From Schistocerca nitens (lineage: Eukaryota; Arthropoda; Insecta; Orthoptera; Acrididae): DNA of 64,000 bases. The stretch's first letter is position 1. Each line of letters begins with the position of its first letter. The notes beneath the pieces are model-generated. The model saw nothing but the letters and a program-made list of their open reading frames with translations. It did not search any database and was not told the DNA's origin. A program made the translations under genes and the position numbers. Shown here piece after piece: positions 56,329-64,000 of this stretch. Location of the stretch: NCBI RefSeq assembly GCF_023898315.1, contig NC_064614.1, positions 69,328,501-69,392,500 of the forward strand, given 5' to 3'.

Positions 56329-57142
56329 CCAGGTGATCAAAAAGTCAGTATAAATTTGAAAACTCAATAAATCACGGAATAATGTAGATAGAGAGGTACA
56401 AATTGACACACATACTTGGAATGACATGGGGTTTCATTAGAACCAAAAAAAAAAGTTCAAAAAATGCCCGACATATGGCGATTCATCTGATCGGAATAGC
56501 AATAATTAGCATAACAAATTAAGACAAAGCAATGCTGATGTTCTTTACAGGAAATGCTCAGTATGTCCACCGTCATTCCTCAACAATAGCTGAATTCGAG
56601 GAATAATGTAGTGAACAGCACTGTAAAGCATGTCCGGAGTTATGGTGAGGCATAGGCGTCGGATGTTGTCTTTCAGCATCCCTAGAGATGTCGGTCGATC
56701 ACGATACACTTGCTACTTCAGGTAACCCCAAAGCCAATAATCGCACGGACTGAGGTCTGGGGAACTGGGAGGCCAAGCATGACGAATGAGGCGGCTGAGC
56801 ACACGATTATCAACAACGACGCGCGCAAGAGATCTTTCACGCGTCTAGCAATAAGGGGTGGAGCGCCATCCTGCATAAACATCGTACGTTCCAGCAGGTG
56901 TTTATCAGCCAGGCTGGGATGATGCGACTCTGTAACATATCGGCGTACCTCTCACCCGTCACGGTAGCAGTTTTGCTGTCCAGCGCCATCTGTCGGACAT
57001 TTTGTGAACTTAGTTTTTTTTTTTTTTTTTCTAGTAAAACCTCATGTCATTCTTAGCATGTGTGTCAATTTTTACCTCTCTATCTACATTATTCCGTGGC
57101 TTATTGAGTTTTCAAATTTACACTGACTTTTTGATCACCCTG
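56329..57142 (-). mobile_element. Deletion derivative of the mariner-group element, 814 bp
   Basis: Flanked by TA (56327-56328 and 57143-57144). Both 115-bp inverted repeats of the 48.6-kb element are recognisable (start CCAGGTGATCAAAAAGTC; end GACTTTTTGATCACCCTG). Between them, on the minus strand, only the C-terminal 40 percent of the transposase remains (QDGAPP box near 56870, CDYWLWGYL near 56740, NDGGH near 56565). The DNA-binding half is deleted. It would need transposase in trans to move. Confidence 0.88.
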
Positions 57143-57144
57143 TA

Positions 57145-58258
57145 TTCACGCCGTATCAATATTTTTATTTTTCTTCTATTCCAGTAGCCTATTGAGCACG
57201 AGAAAAATGACTCTGTGTTTGCTCTAATATCTTCTACCTTATTATCATCATCCTGAGACGAGAGATGCGTAACTGTTGCATATTGTTCTTCGAATGCTGC
57301 CTCTCTAAATTTACCCAGCAAGTTTCCCGACTATTACCTTAGTCCTGATTACCGTGTTGATGTTTCGTGCTACGGGGAGGTTCTTCGGGAGAATAATTAA
57401 GTGCAATGTTAGCGGCACGGTCTCTCTCTTACGCACACGCACGCAAGGCAGGTACAGTACTCCAAGTTTGATGCGGCGACTCGCTTTGTGTTTGCCGGCC
57501 GGGTGGCTGGTGGCCGGCGCGAGAATGTTTGCCGCGTTACACGAGGCGAGTCCAGACTCGCTGCGCCCTGCGCAAGACCACCCCTGCCCGGCGGTCCACC
57601 CACCCCTCGCTACGGTCGCTGCCCCTTGTCTTTCTTTGCCGCCCGGCGCCCGGCCTGTTTACTTTACACTTCGGCCGACGGCACAGCGCCGCGACGCCAC
57701 AGACGGAATACATTGCAGTCTCACGAGTCGCAGTCTCCGCGTCCATCAAATATTCAGAACGCAGCGGACGCAGGCGAGGCGCCGCCGCCCTTCTGTCAGC
57801 AAGCTCTGCGACGGCGGTGCGAATTACTGCGCGGCGACAGAGCGAAGCGAATTCCGGCGTGACTCGACGAGACGAACTACTTTGCACGACAGGCAGTACC
57901 TACTGCATGACAAATTTACCCTGTTATTGTATTAGTATGAACGAGCAGTAAACAGGAGTATTTGAACAGTTGTCATGATCGTCAGTACCTACTGCGACTT
58001 ATCGCGCATTGTTGCGAACTCCACGTGTCATGTTCTTCTGGTCGTAACACAGCTGATGCAATTTTACTTGTTTCTGCAGGATTTCGTGACCTTTGTTATT
58101 GAAGGATGCATCATCTAGGTCGTCAGGCCGCGTCATGTTACTCTTCAATTTGTTCTTTGCCAGTCAATTTTTCAGTATCTTCTGGTGTCCGCGGTTAGCT
58201 CAGTTTTGATACAGCTCCATACAGTAGATTATACTTCGTGGCCCTGCTCACCCCTGCG
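57145..58258. other. Unassigned, includes CpG island 2
   Basis: Apart from the GC-rich island listed next, nothing was recognised. 57900-58260 is AT-rich noncoding DNA. Confidence 0.5.
57400..57880. promoter_or_regulatory. Second GC-rich CpG island, possible promoter or first exon
   Basis: GC and CpG are high throughout, with CGCACACGCACGCA, GCCGGCCGGGTGGCTGGTGG and GAGGCGCCGCCGCCC. Open frames exist in several frames on both strands, as expected from high GC content, so none is trustworthy as a gene. It is not similar to any repeat in this window. A host promoter or untranslated first exon is the best guess. Confidence 0.35.
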
Positions 58259-58269
58259 TAACTGTAGCA

Positions 58270-58469
58270 AAAAATGGTTCAAATGCCTCTGAGCACTATG
58301 GGACTTAACTTATGAGGTCATCAGTCCCCTAGACTTAGAGCTACTTAAACCTAACTAACCTAAGGACATCACACACATCCATGCCCGAGGCAGGATTCGA
58401 ATCTGCGACCGTAACGGTGACGCGGTTCCAGACTGTAGCGCCTACAACCGCTCAGCCACCCCGGCCGGC
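58270..58469 (-). mobile_element. tRNA-derived SINE with 11-bp target duplication
   Basis: Minus-strand full-length copy. The duplication is TAACTGTAGCA (58259-58269) and TAACTGTTGCA (58470-58480), one mismatch. A box TGGCTGAGCGG and B box AGATTCGAATCC-like both carry one change. Confidence 0.93.
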
Positions 58470-58534
58470 TAACTGTTGCAGCCTAAGTCCATTTCAACCT
58501 TTTTCCTCTGACCAAGTCCTACAATCTTTGCCAC

Positions 58535-58668
58535 TCACATTTCTGCACCTACATTTTACACTTGTACTCTGCGAGCCATCTTACGGTGTGTGGTGGAGGA
58601 TACCTCTGCTATACGAGAAAAATTACCACCACAGCTCAATCTTGAGAATATCCTTATTCTGTCACACG
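58535..58668 (-). mobile_element. CR1-like LINE 3' end fragment
   Basis: On the minus strand the tail reads through GAGGTATCCTCCACCACACACC and CTCGCAGAGTACAAGTG, the same 3' end text as the LINE at 45641 (GCAGAGTAGAGATGTAACTG). It abuts RTE copy 3 directly. Confidence 0.55.
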
Positions 58669-59573
58669 ACTTTGGATTCCGTAGAAATATTGGAACACGT
58701 TAGGCCATACTGACCCTACGACTTATTTTAGAAGCTACATTAAGAAAAGGCAAACCTACGTTACTAGCATTCCTAGACTTAGAGAAAGCTTTTGACAATA
58801 TTGACTGCACTACTCTCTTCCAAATTATGAAGGTGGCAGGGGTAAAATACAGGGAGCGAAAGGCTATTTACAATTTGTACAGAAACCAGATGGCAGTTAT
58901 TAGAATCGAGGGACATGAAAGGAAAGCAGTGGTTGGGAAGGGAGTGAGACAGGGTTATAGCTTTTCCCCGATGTATTCAATCTGCATATTGAGCAAGCAG
59001 TAAAGGAAACAAAAGAAAAATTAGGAGTAGGCATTAAAATCCATGGAGAAGAAATAAAAACTTTAAGGTTCGCCGATGACATTGTAATTCTGTCAGAGAC
59101 GGCAAAGGACTTGGAAGAGCAGTTGAACGGGATGGACAGTGTCTTGAAAGGAGGATATAAGATGAACATCAACAAAAGCAAACAAGGATAATGGAATGTA
59201 GTCGAATTAAGTCGGGTGATGCTGAGGGAATTACATTAGGATATGAGACGCTTAAAGTAGTAAAGGAGTCTTTCTATTTAGGGAGCAAAGTAGAGAGGAT
59301 ATAAAATGTAGACTGGCAATGGCAAGGAAAGCGTTTCCGAGGAAGAGAAATTTGTTAACGTTTAGTATAGATTTATGTGTCCTTCCTCAAAGAATTTGTA
59401 TGGAGAGTAGCCATGTATGGAAGTGAACGATGGACGATAAATAGTTTGGACAAGAAGAGAATAGAAGCTTTCCAAATGTGGCGGTACAGAAAAATGCTGG
59501 AGATTAGATGGGTAGATCACATAACTAATGAGGAGGTATTGAATAGAATTGGGGCGAAGAGGAGTTTGTGGCA
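58669..59573 (+). mobile_element. RTE LINE fragment (copy 3), RT and C-terminal region
   Basis: Corresponds to copy 2 from 53466 to about 54395. It contains LDLEKAFDNIDC, KYRERKAIYNLYRNQM, the FADD box near 59071-59082, SETWTI-like SERWTINSLDKKRIEAF and NEEVLNRIGAKRSLW. Several small deletions (e.g. near 58973 and 59288) and stops break the frame. Both ends are truncated and there is no CAA tail. Confidence 0.9.
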
Positions 59574-61198
59574 GACCTGAAGAGGAATCCTATCCTAGAG
59601 AATTTAATTCCGAGCATCCTTATTTGTTATAGAAAGACTTACGTGGCTACTGTAAAAAACAGTTGTGGCACCTTTCTAATGTGTGGATTTATTATGTTTA
59701 AATTTCAGTTTCATAGTTTGAGAAATACTCCACTTGTAGTGCAATTTTAAGTCAATTTGCAGTTACTTTCTTAAACAATTCGCCTTACTTGAAAAGTTTC
59801 CTCAAAATTGTATATTTAATCTGAAATTAAAAAGATTTGTAATTGTTGAATTTATGCACTTCGATCAGAGTTACATGGTTTATCAGAGTTCATTTCATTA
59901 GAAAGTGTTTTAACTTAAATTTGATTATGTTTTGGCATTTGTACAGCCAAATATATTTTGAGTAGGTGAAAATACTGCTTATTGAAGCACACTTGTTATT
60001 TAAAGAGTTATAGTTTGTTGTTCTTTACACGATTAATAATGAAGCAAATGCTCCTTCAGAGCCAGTGTAATTAGATTTGAATTCTGTTTAATTCCTTCAA
60101 ACCGAGTTCAAAAACTAAATATTTACTGTGTTAGCTATTCTAAGTTAGTTAATGCACACGCACAGAGATCCTGTAATAAGCAATGATTTTACAGAGTATG
60201 ATCATTAACAGAACCCTTGACTTAAATCACAATCACTTAATGCTCTGCCCTGTTTAGTAACGATGCTAGTCCTATATGTGTTGGTGACTGGTTTTATAAA
60301 CTGCTGCATCTAGTTCATTTCAGGTACGTGTTGTTGAGAGGCAGATGTTACTGCTTGCTATGTCATTGGCCATTACTTTGTCTGATTTTCAAATTAGTAG
60401 TACATTTATCTGCAAGGTTAGATGACTGTGTTGTAGCGTAAACGGGTATAAAGAACGAGTTTAATGTGCGTGTCGAGGAATGTCAGGTTAGCCTTAGCAC
60501 TGCCTTCTGCCTTGTTATATTGCTTGACACAAGACTGTCTAATTAGACTGGCGACCGACATTAATATGTAATGTTACAAATTGCTTCTGTGCTAGGAGAA
60601 CATCTGTTCCCTGACCAACTTGTTTCCTGTTAGTTATACTATGCTGGAGTATTTCGGAAACGAATCCCAGTTTGACTGTTCTGTTTCCATTAGGTTATGT
60701 CACGGTCACAACTTGTCAAAAATTCCTCGCAGTGGTAAAACGTTACCATAGACTGTCGTTTAAGGCGACCGGTGTTACTGTTACAAGCATCCTGTAAATA
60801 CTCGAGTGTTCCAGCTCCCGTCGTGATTTGATCATTGGGACTGATGGCATTCACAGTAACAGTGAACACATTAAGTCTTCAAGAGTTGCGGCGACTTGAA
60901 TTCCAGAGCCCTCTCATCGGGGGTTGCTGTGGCGCGGTGCCGCAAGCGGAGCGAGTGTGAGGCCGTCTGCATGCCGCCGGTCCCTGTCGGCCACGTCGCG
61001 ACCCCTCTTGAGATACAGCCGTACGTCTGCGAGGGTCGATGGATCGGCCCTCCTTCCTGCAGCACGCAGCTCGCCGCATTAAGCTTTTGGTCTCTATCGG
61101 TGTCAGAGGTGCTGACATTAATCTTCGTTATGTTTTTATTAAGTAGTTAAGAAAGACTTCCTGCTAGTATTGGAACCTGTCTGGTGCTGCTGAATGTA
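59574..61198. other. Unassigned, with a GC-rich segment
   Basis: 59574-60860 is AT-rich and noncoding. 60545-60760 shows weak collinear similarity to 3484-3650. 60890-61110 is GC-rich (GTTGCTGTGGCGCGGTGCCGC) but shorter than the other islands. No gene recognised. Confidence 0.5.
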
Positions 61199-62620
61199 CA
61201 CTCCTGGAAATGGAAAAAAGAACACATTGACACCGGTGTGTCAGACCCACCATACTTGCTCAAGACACTGCGAGAGGGCTGTACAAGCAATGATCACACG
61301 CATGGCACAGCGGACACACCAGGAACCGCGGTGTTGGCCGTCGAATGGCGCTAGCTGCGCAGCATTTGTGCACCGCCGCCGGCAGTGTCAGCCAGTTTGC
61401 CGTGGCATACGGAGCTCCATCGCAGTCTTTAACACTGGTAGAATGCCGCGACAGCGTGGACGTGAACCGTATGTGCAGTTGACGGACTTTGAGCGAGGGC
61501 GTATAGTGGGCATGCGGGAGGCCGGGTGGACGTACCGCCGAATTGCTCAACACGTGGGGCGTGAGGTCTCCACAGTACATCGATGTTGTCGCCAGTGGTC
61601 GGCGGAAGGTGCACGTGCCCGTCGACCTGGGACCGGACCGCAGCGACGCACGGATGCACGCCAAGACCGTAGGATCCTACGCAGTGCCGTAGGGGACCGC
61701 ACCGCCACTTCCCAGCAAATTAGGGACACTGTTGCTCCTGGGGTATCGGCGAGGACCATTCGCAACCGTCTCCATGAAGCTGGGCTACGGTCCCGCACAC
61801 CGTTAGGCCGTCTTCCGCTCACGCCCCAACATCGTGCAGCCCGCCTCCAGTGGTGTCGCTACAGGCGTGAATGGAGGGACGAATGGAGACGTGTCGTCTT
61901 CAGCGATGAGAGTCGCTTCTGCCTTGGTGCCAATGATGGTCGTATGCGTGTTTGGCGCCGTGCAGGTGAGCGCCACAATCAGGACTGCATACGACCGAGG
62001 CACACAGGGCCAACACCCGGCATCATGGTGTGGGGAGCGATCTCCTACACTGGCCATACACCACTGGTGATCGTCGAGGGGACACTGAATAGTGCACGGT
62101 ACATCCAAACCGTCATCGAACCCATCGTTCTACCATTCCTAGACCGGCAAGGGAACTTGCTGTTCCAACAGTATAATGCACGTCCGCATGTATCCCGTGC
62201 CACCCAACGTGCTCTAGAAGGTGTAAGTCAACTACCCTGGCCAGCAAGATCTCCGGATCTGTCCCCCATTGAGCATGTTTGGGACTGGATGAAGCGTCGT
62301 CTCACGCGGTCGGCACGTCCAGCACGAACGCTGGTCCAACTGAGGCGCCAGGTGGAAATGGCATGGCAAGCCGTTCCACAGGACTACATCCAGCATCTCT
62401 ACGATCGTCTCCATGGGAGAATAGCAGCCTGCATTGCTGCGAAAGGTGGATATACACTGTACTAGTGCCGACATTGTGCATGCTCTGTTGCCTGTGTCTA
62501 TGTGCCTGTGGTTCTGTCAGTGTGATCATGTGATGTATCTGACCCCAGGAATGTGTCAATAAAGTTTCCCCTTCCTGGGACAATGAATTCACGGTGTTCT
62601 TATTTCAATTTCCAGGAGTT
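61199..62620 (+). mobile_element. Tc1-like DNA transposon, copy 3 (1422 bp)
   Basis: TA at 61197-61198 and 62621-62622. Left end CACTCCTGGAAATGG, right end CAATTTCCAGGAGTT, with the last base changed from G to T. Same length as copies 1 and 2. Confidence 0.96.
61443..62465 (+). CDS. Tc1-like transposase, intact frame, catalytic D244 replaced by Y
   Basis: 340 codons from MPRQRGREPY to GGYTLY with no stop. The frame is open upstream to 61194, but homology starts at the chosen Met. Domain order: paired helix-turn-helix (about 10-115), linker, catalytic domain with D155 (FSDESRF) and E277 (PIEH). Position 244 is Y (FQQYNARPHVS), codon TAT at 62172-62174 against GAC in copy 1, which needs two base changes. 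Other residues of the active-site neighbourhood are unchanged. The protein should bind terminal repeats but not cut. Confidence 0.94.
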   Translation: MPRQRGREPYVQLTDFERGRIVGMREAGWTYRRIAQHVGREVSTVHRCCRQWSAEGARARRPGTGPQRRTDARQDRRILRSAVGDRTATSQQIRDTVAPGVSARTIRNRLHEAGLRSRTPLGRLPLTPQHRAARLQWCRYRREWRDEWRRVVFSDESRFCLGANDGRMRVWRRAGERHNQDCIRPRHTGPTPGIMVWGAISYTGHTPLVIVEGTLNSARYIQTVIEPIVLPFLDRQGNLLFQQYNARPHVSRATQRALEGVSQLPWPARSPDLSPIEHVWDWMKRRLTRSARPARTLVQLRRQVEMAWQAVPQDYIQHLYDRLHGRIAACIAAKGGYTLY

Positions 62621-62622
62621 TA

Positions 62623-62906
62623 TTTAGGGGGATGCTACGTCTGGTTACTGTACAGGTGCTATTTCATGCAAGCGGATTTCTTATTGGTAAACAGACACGT
62701 TGTATGGCTGCCTGTGGTATAGAATGTTTGTGACAGTCTTGTTCATGAATGGAATGTTAAGTATTACGTGATTTAAGGTGGTGCATTCTCCAAACTGTTT
62801 ATCTGTGTACTAGTAGTTGAGTTCAACTGATTCCGTCATACGTTCAACTGCCGTAGGTAACTGGGAACAATTGTTTGAAATTTTGTGTTATTCTATCATT
62901 ATCATT
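62623..62906. other. Unassigned
   Basis: Nothing recognised between the transposon and the palindromic repeat. Confidence 0.5.
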
Positions 62907-62972
62907 GAATGAGATTTTCACTCTGCAGCGGAGTGTGCGCTGATATGAAACTTCTTGGCTGATTAAAACTGT

Positions 62973-63046
62973 GTGGCTGACCGTGACTCGAACTCGGGAC
63001 CTTTGCCTTTCGCGGGCAAGTGCTCTACCATCTGAGCTACCGAAGC
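62973..63046 (-). other. tRNA-like unit, left arm
   Basis: Minus strand has GCTTCGGTAGCTCAGATGG (D arm), an anticodon-like arm CTTGCC-CGCGAAA-GGCAAAG and CCGAGTTCGAGTC (T arm). The acceptor ends do not pair and position 33 is G, not U, so it is not a working tRNA. It keeps polymerase III A and B boxes. Confidence 0.85.
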
Positions 63047-63168
63047 ACGTCTCACGCCCGGTCCTCACAGCTTTACTTCTGCCAGTATCTCGTCTCCTAC
63101 CTTCCAAACTTACAGATGGAGACGAGATACTGGCAGAAGTAAAGCTGTGAGGAGCGGGCGTGAGTAGT

Positions 63169-63242
63169 GCTTCGGTAGCTCAGATGGTAGAGCACTTACC
63201 CGCGAAAGGCAAAGGTCCCGAGTTCGAGTCTCGGTCGGCCAC
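63169..63242 (+). other. tRNA-like unit, right arm
   Basis: Mirror of the left unit, with CTTACC in place of CTTGCC in the anticodon-like stem and a better T arm (CCGAGTTCGAGTCTCGG, five clean pairs). Acceptor pairing is still absent. Confidence 0.85.
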
Positions 63243-63270
63243 ACAGTTTTAATCTGCCAGGAAGTTTCAT

Positions 63271-63689
63271 GATAATCATTTATTGTGTCAAGGACTATAT
63301 TAACTATTTCTGTTACTGGTGATCTTGGGATTTTAAAATTTTTGCTGTGTTTAAAATTGTAATAAATAGAAGTTGTTTAAAAGAATGTTACACCCACTTC
63401 CTTCTAGTCCTTCCACTCACTAGTTGTGTTACACTTTGGCAGCAGAGCGTGGTTTTGGTGTGGTGATTTGGGTGTCGTATCAGAGTACTTCTATATACGG
63501 GATGCATACCGTTAGTAGATATTACCTGTGGTTCTGTTTCAGCAAGGCAACCAAGGAAATATTTGAAGTTTCAGAAGAGTTCCTTTACGATCTAAACTTT
63601 GGCCGAGCTAATACATCGGACAGTGTGGCCAAGTTAGCGCGGAGTCTGTCGGATCGTTGGATCGTTTTGGGACAGCAAGATCATCGGTC
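63271..63689. other. Unassigned, possible start of an LTR element with a Gag-like segment
   Basis: TTACACTTTGGCAGCAGAGCG near 63430 looks like an LTR end followed by a primer-site region, and the plus strand at 63560-63660 reads FEVSEEFLYDLNFGRANTSD then SVAKLARSLSDRW, reminiscent of the N-terminal SAP-like segment of some insect Gags. Both hints are weak and the second LTR, if any, would lie outside the window. Confidence 0.3.
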
Positions 63690-63838
63690 TCATCGGATTA
63701 GGGAAGGATGGGGAAGGAAGTCGGCCGTGCCCTATAAAAGTAACCACCCCGGCATTTGCCTGGAGTGATAGGGAAATCACGAAAAACCTAAATCAGGATG
63801 GCCGGACAAGGGATTGAACCATTGTCCTCCCTAATGCG
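63690..63838 (-). mobile_element. Second tRNA-derived SINE type, fragment
   Basis: Minus strand reads GGTTCAATCCCTTGTCCGGC (B-box-like start) then CATCCTGATTTAGGTTTTTCG, CTCCAGGCAAATGCCGGGGTGG and GGCACGGCCGACTTCCTTCC. I recognise this as a SINE widespread in insects. Its head upstream of the B box is incomplete here. Confidence 0.7.
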
Positions 63839-64000
63839 GTGGCGTCTGTGGGAGGATGTTGGACCTCTGGTGGACCTGCCGGACTCCCAGGAAGCACAGT
63901 TGAGTGATGTCGTTTCCAGCTTTAAATTTGCGTTATCGGAATTACAATTCATACTTTCCTTTTTTGAGTTTAGCGAGCCATCTCGTTCACAAGTTAACAG
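63839..64000. other. Unassigned window end
   Basis: Short stretch; nothing recognised. Confidence 0.5.

Larger units (their letters stand above)
62907..63270. repeat. Palindromic repeat with two inverted tRNA-like units
   Basis: The right arm (63113-63270) is the near-exact reverse complement of the left arm (about 62950-63098), around a short centre at about 63099-63112. Each arm contains GACGAGATACTGGCAGAAGT, AAAGCTGTGAGGA, GGCGTGAG, a 74-base tRNA-like unit, and CACAGTTTTAATCxGCCA/GAAGTTTCAT. The left arm continues further with the body text CTCTGCAGCGGAGTGTGCGC. Differences between arms are only a few percent. I recall this arrangement as a repeat common in insects; it behaves like a fold-back or inverted SINE pair. 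Confidence 0.88.

Noticed and set aside
57354..57951. Open frames of 116-193 codons within the GC-rich island
   Set aside because: Open in many frames on both strands, as expected from high GC and few stop codons; composition is Arg/Pro/Ala-rich without domain features.
63169..63242. Functional tRNA gene
   Set aside because: Acceptor ends do not pair and the base before the anticodon position is G; an inverted near-copy lies next to it. It is a tRNA-derived repeat.

Overview
This is a repeat-dominated piece of a large insect nuclear genome, most likely a grasshopper or locust (Acrididae, Schistocerca-like). There is no operon structure, and I found no gene I can call a confident host gene. 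What fills the window are decayed and recent transposable elements of the families that crowd orthopteran genomes: CR1/Jockey-like and RTE LINEs, tRNA-derived SINEs, Tc1/mariner-group DNA transposons, hAT pseudogenes, a Kolobok-like TTAA element and a Gypsy-like LTR element. The grasshopper assignment rests on my recollection of the SINE, RTE and palindromic tRNA-like repeats, so it is an inference.

Layout. 1-1.4 kb: CR1-like LINE (minus). 4.4 kb: SINE. 7.1-10.4 kb: nearly full-length RTE LINE. 10.8-11.5 kb: old Tc1 relic. 12.0-13.3 kb: unclassified repeat (family A) with a tandem array built on a GGCTGAAGGCCC motif; Tc1-like copy 1 lies at its end (13.3-14.7 kb). 14.7-22.1 kb: mostly unassigned, with one SINE (19.1 kb) and a cluster of hairpin motifs (20.0-20.7 kb). 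22.2-31.5 kb: a 9.27-kb LTR retrotransposon with 1.55-kb LTRs and a tRNA-Gly-type primer site. It keeps Gag, protease and the integrase tail but has lost RT/RNase H/integrase core, and it sits in a hAT pseudogene also hit by a SINE. 32-34.6 kb: old RTE. 35.4-40.0 kb: a second hAT pseudogene split by a solo-LTR-like insertion and by a Kolobok-like TTAA element, which itself holds Tc1-like copy 2. 40.4-40.8 kb: GC-rich CpG island. 42.6-43.6 kb: repeat family C. 45.2-48.6 kb: CR1-like LINE debris holding a DD41D (rosa-like) transposon. 48.6-51.5 kb: mariner-group element with 42-residue D-D spacing. 51.8-54.6 kb: RTE copy 2 inside a second rosa-like fragment. 54.8-56.1 kb: repeat family B. 56.3-57.1 kb: deletion derivative of the mariner-group element. 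57.4-57.9 kb: second CpG island. 58.3-59.6 kb: SINE, LINE tail and RTE fragment. 61.2-62.6 kb: Tc1-like copy 3. 62.9-63.3 kb: palindromic tRNA-like repeat. 63.7 kb: second SINE type.

The most interesting signals are (i) nested insertions that can be peeled off through exact target-site duplications (TTAA, TA, ACAC, 9 bp), after which the interrupted reading frames rejoin; (ii) three Tc1-like copies of exactly 1422 bp, each disabled by a different coding lesion; (iii) every full-length open transposase in the window lacking a catalytic aspartate; (iv) an internally deleted Kolobok-like gene that joins the N- and C-terminal ends in one 212-codon frame; and (v) an LTR whose tail carries an extra copy of its own end plus primer-binding site. 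None of the elements is clearly autonomous as it stands.
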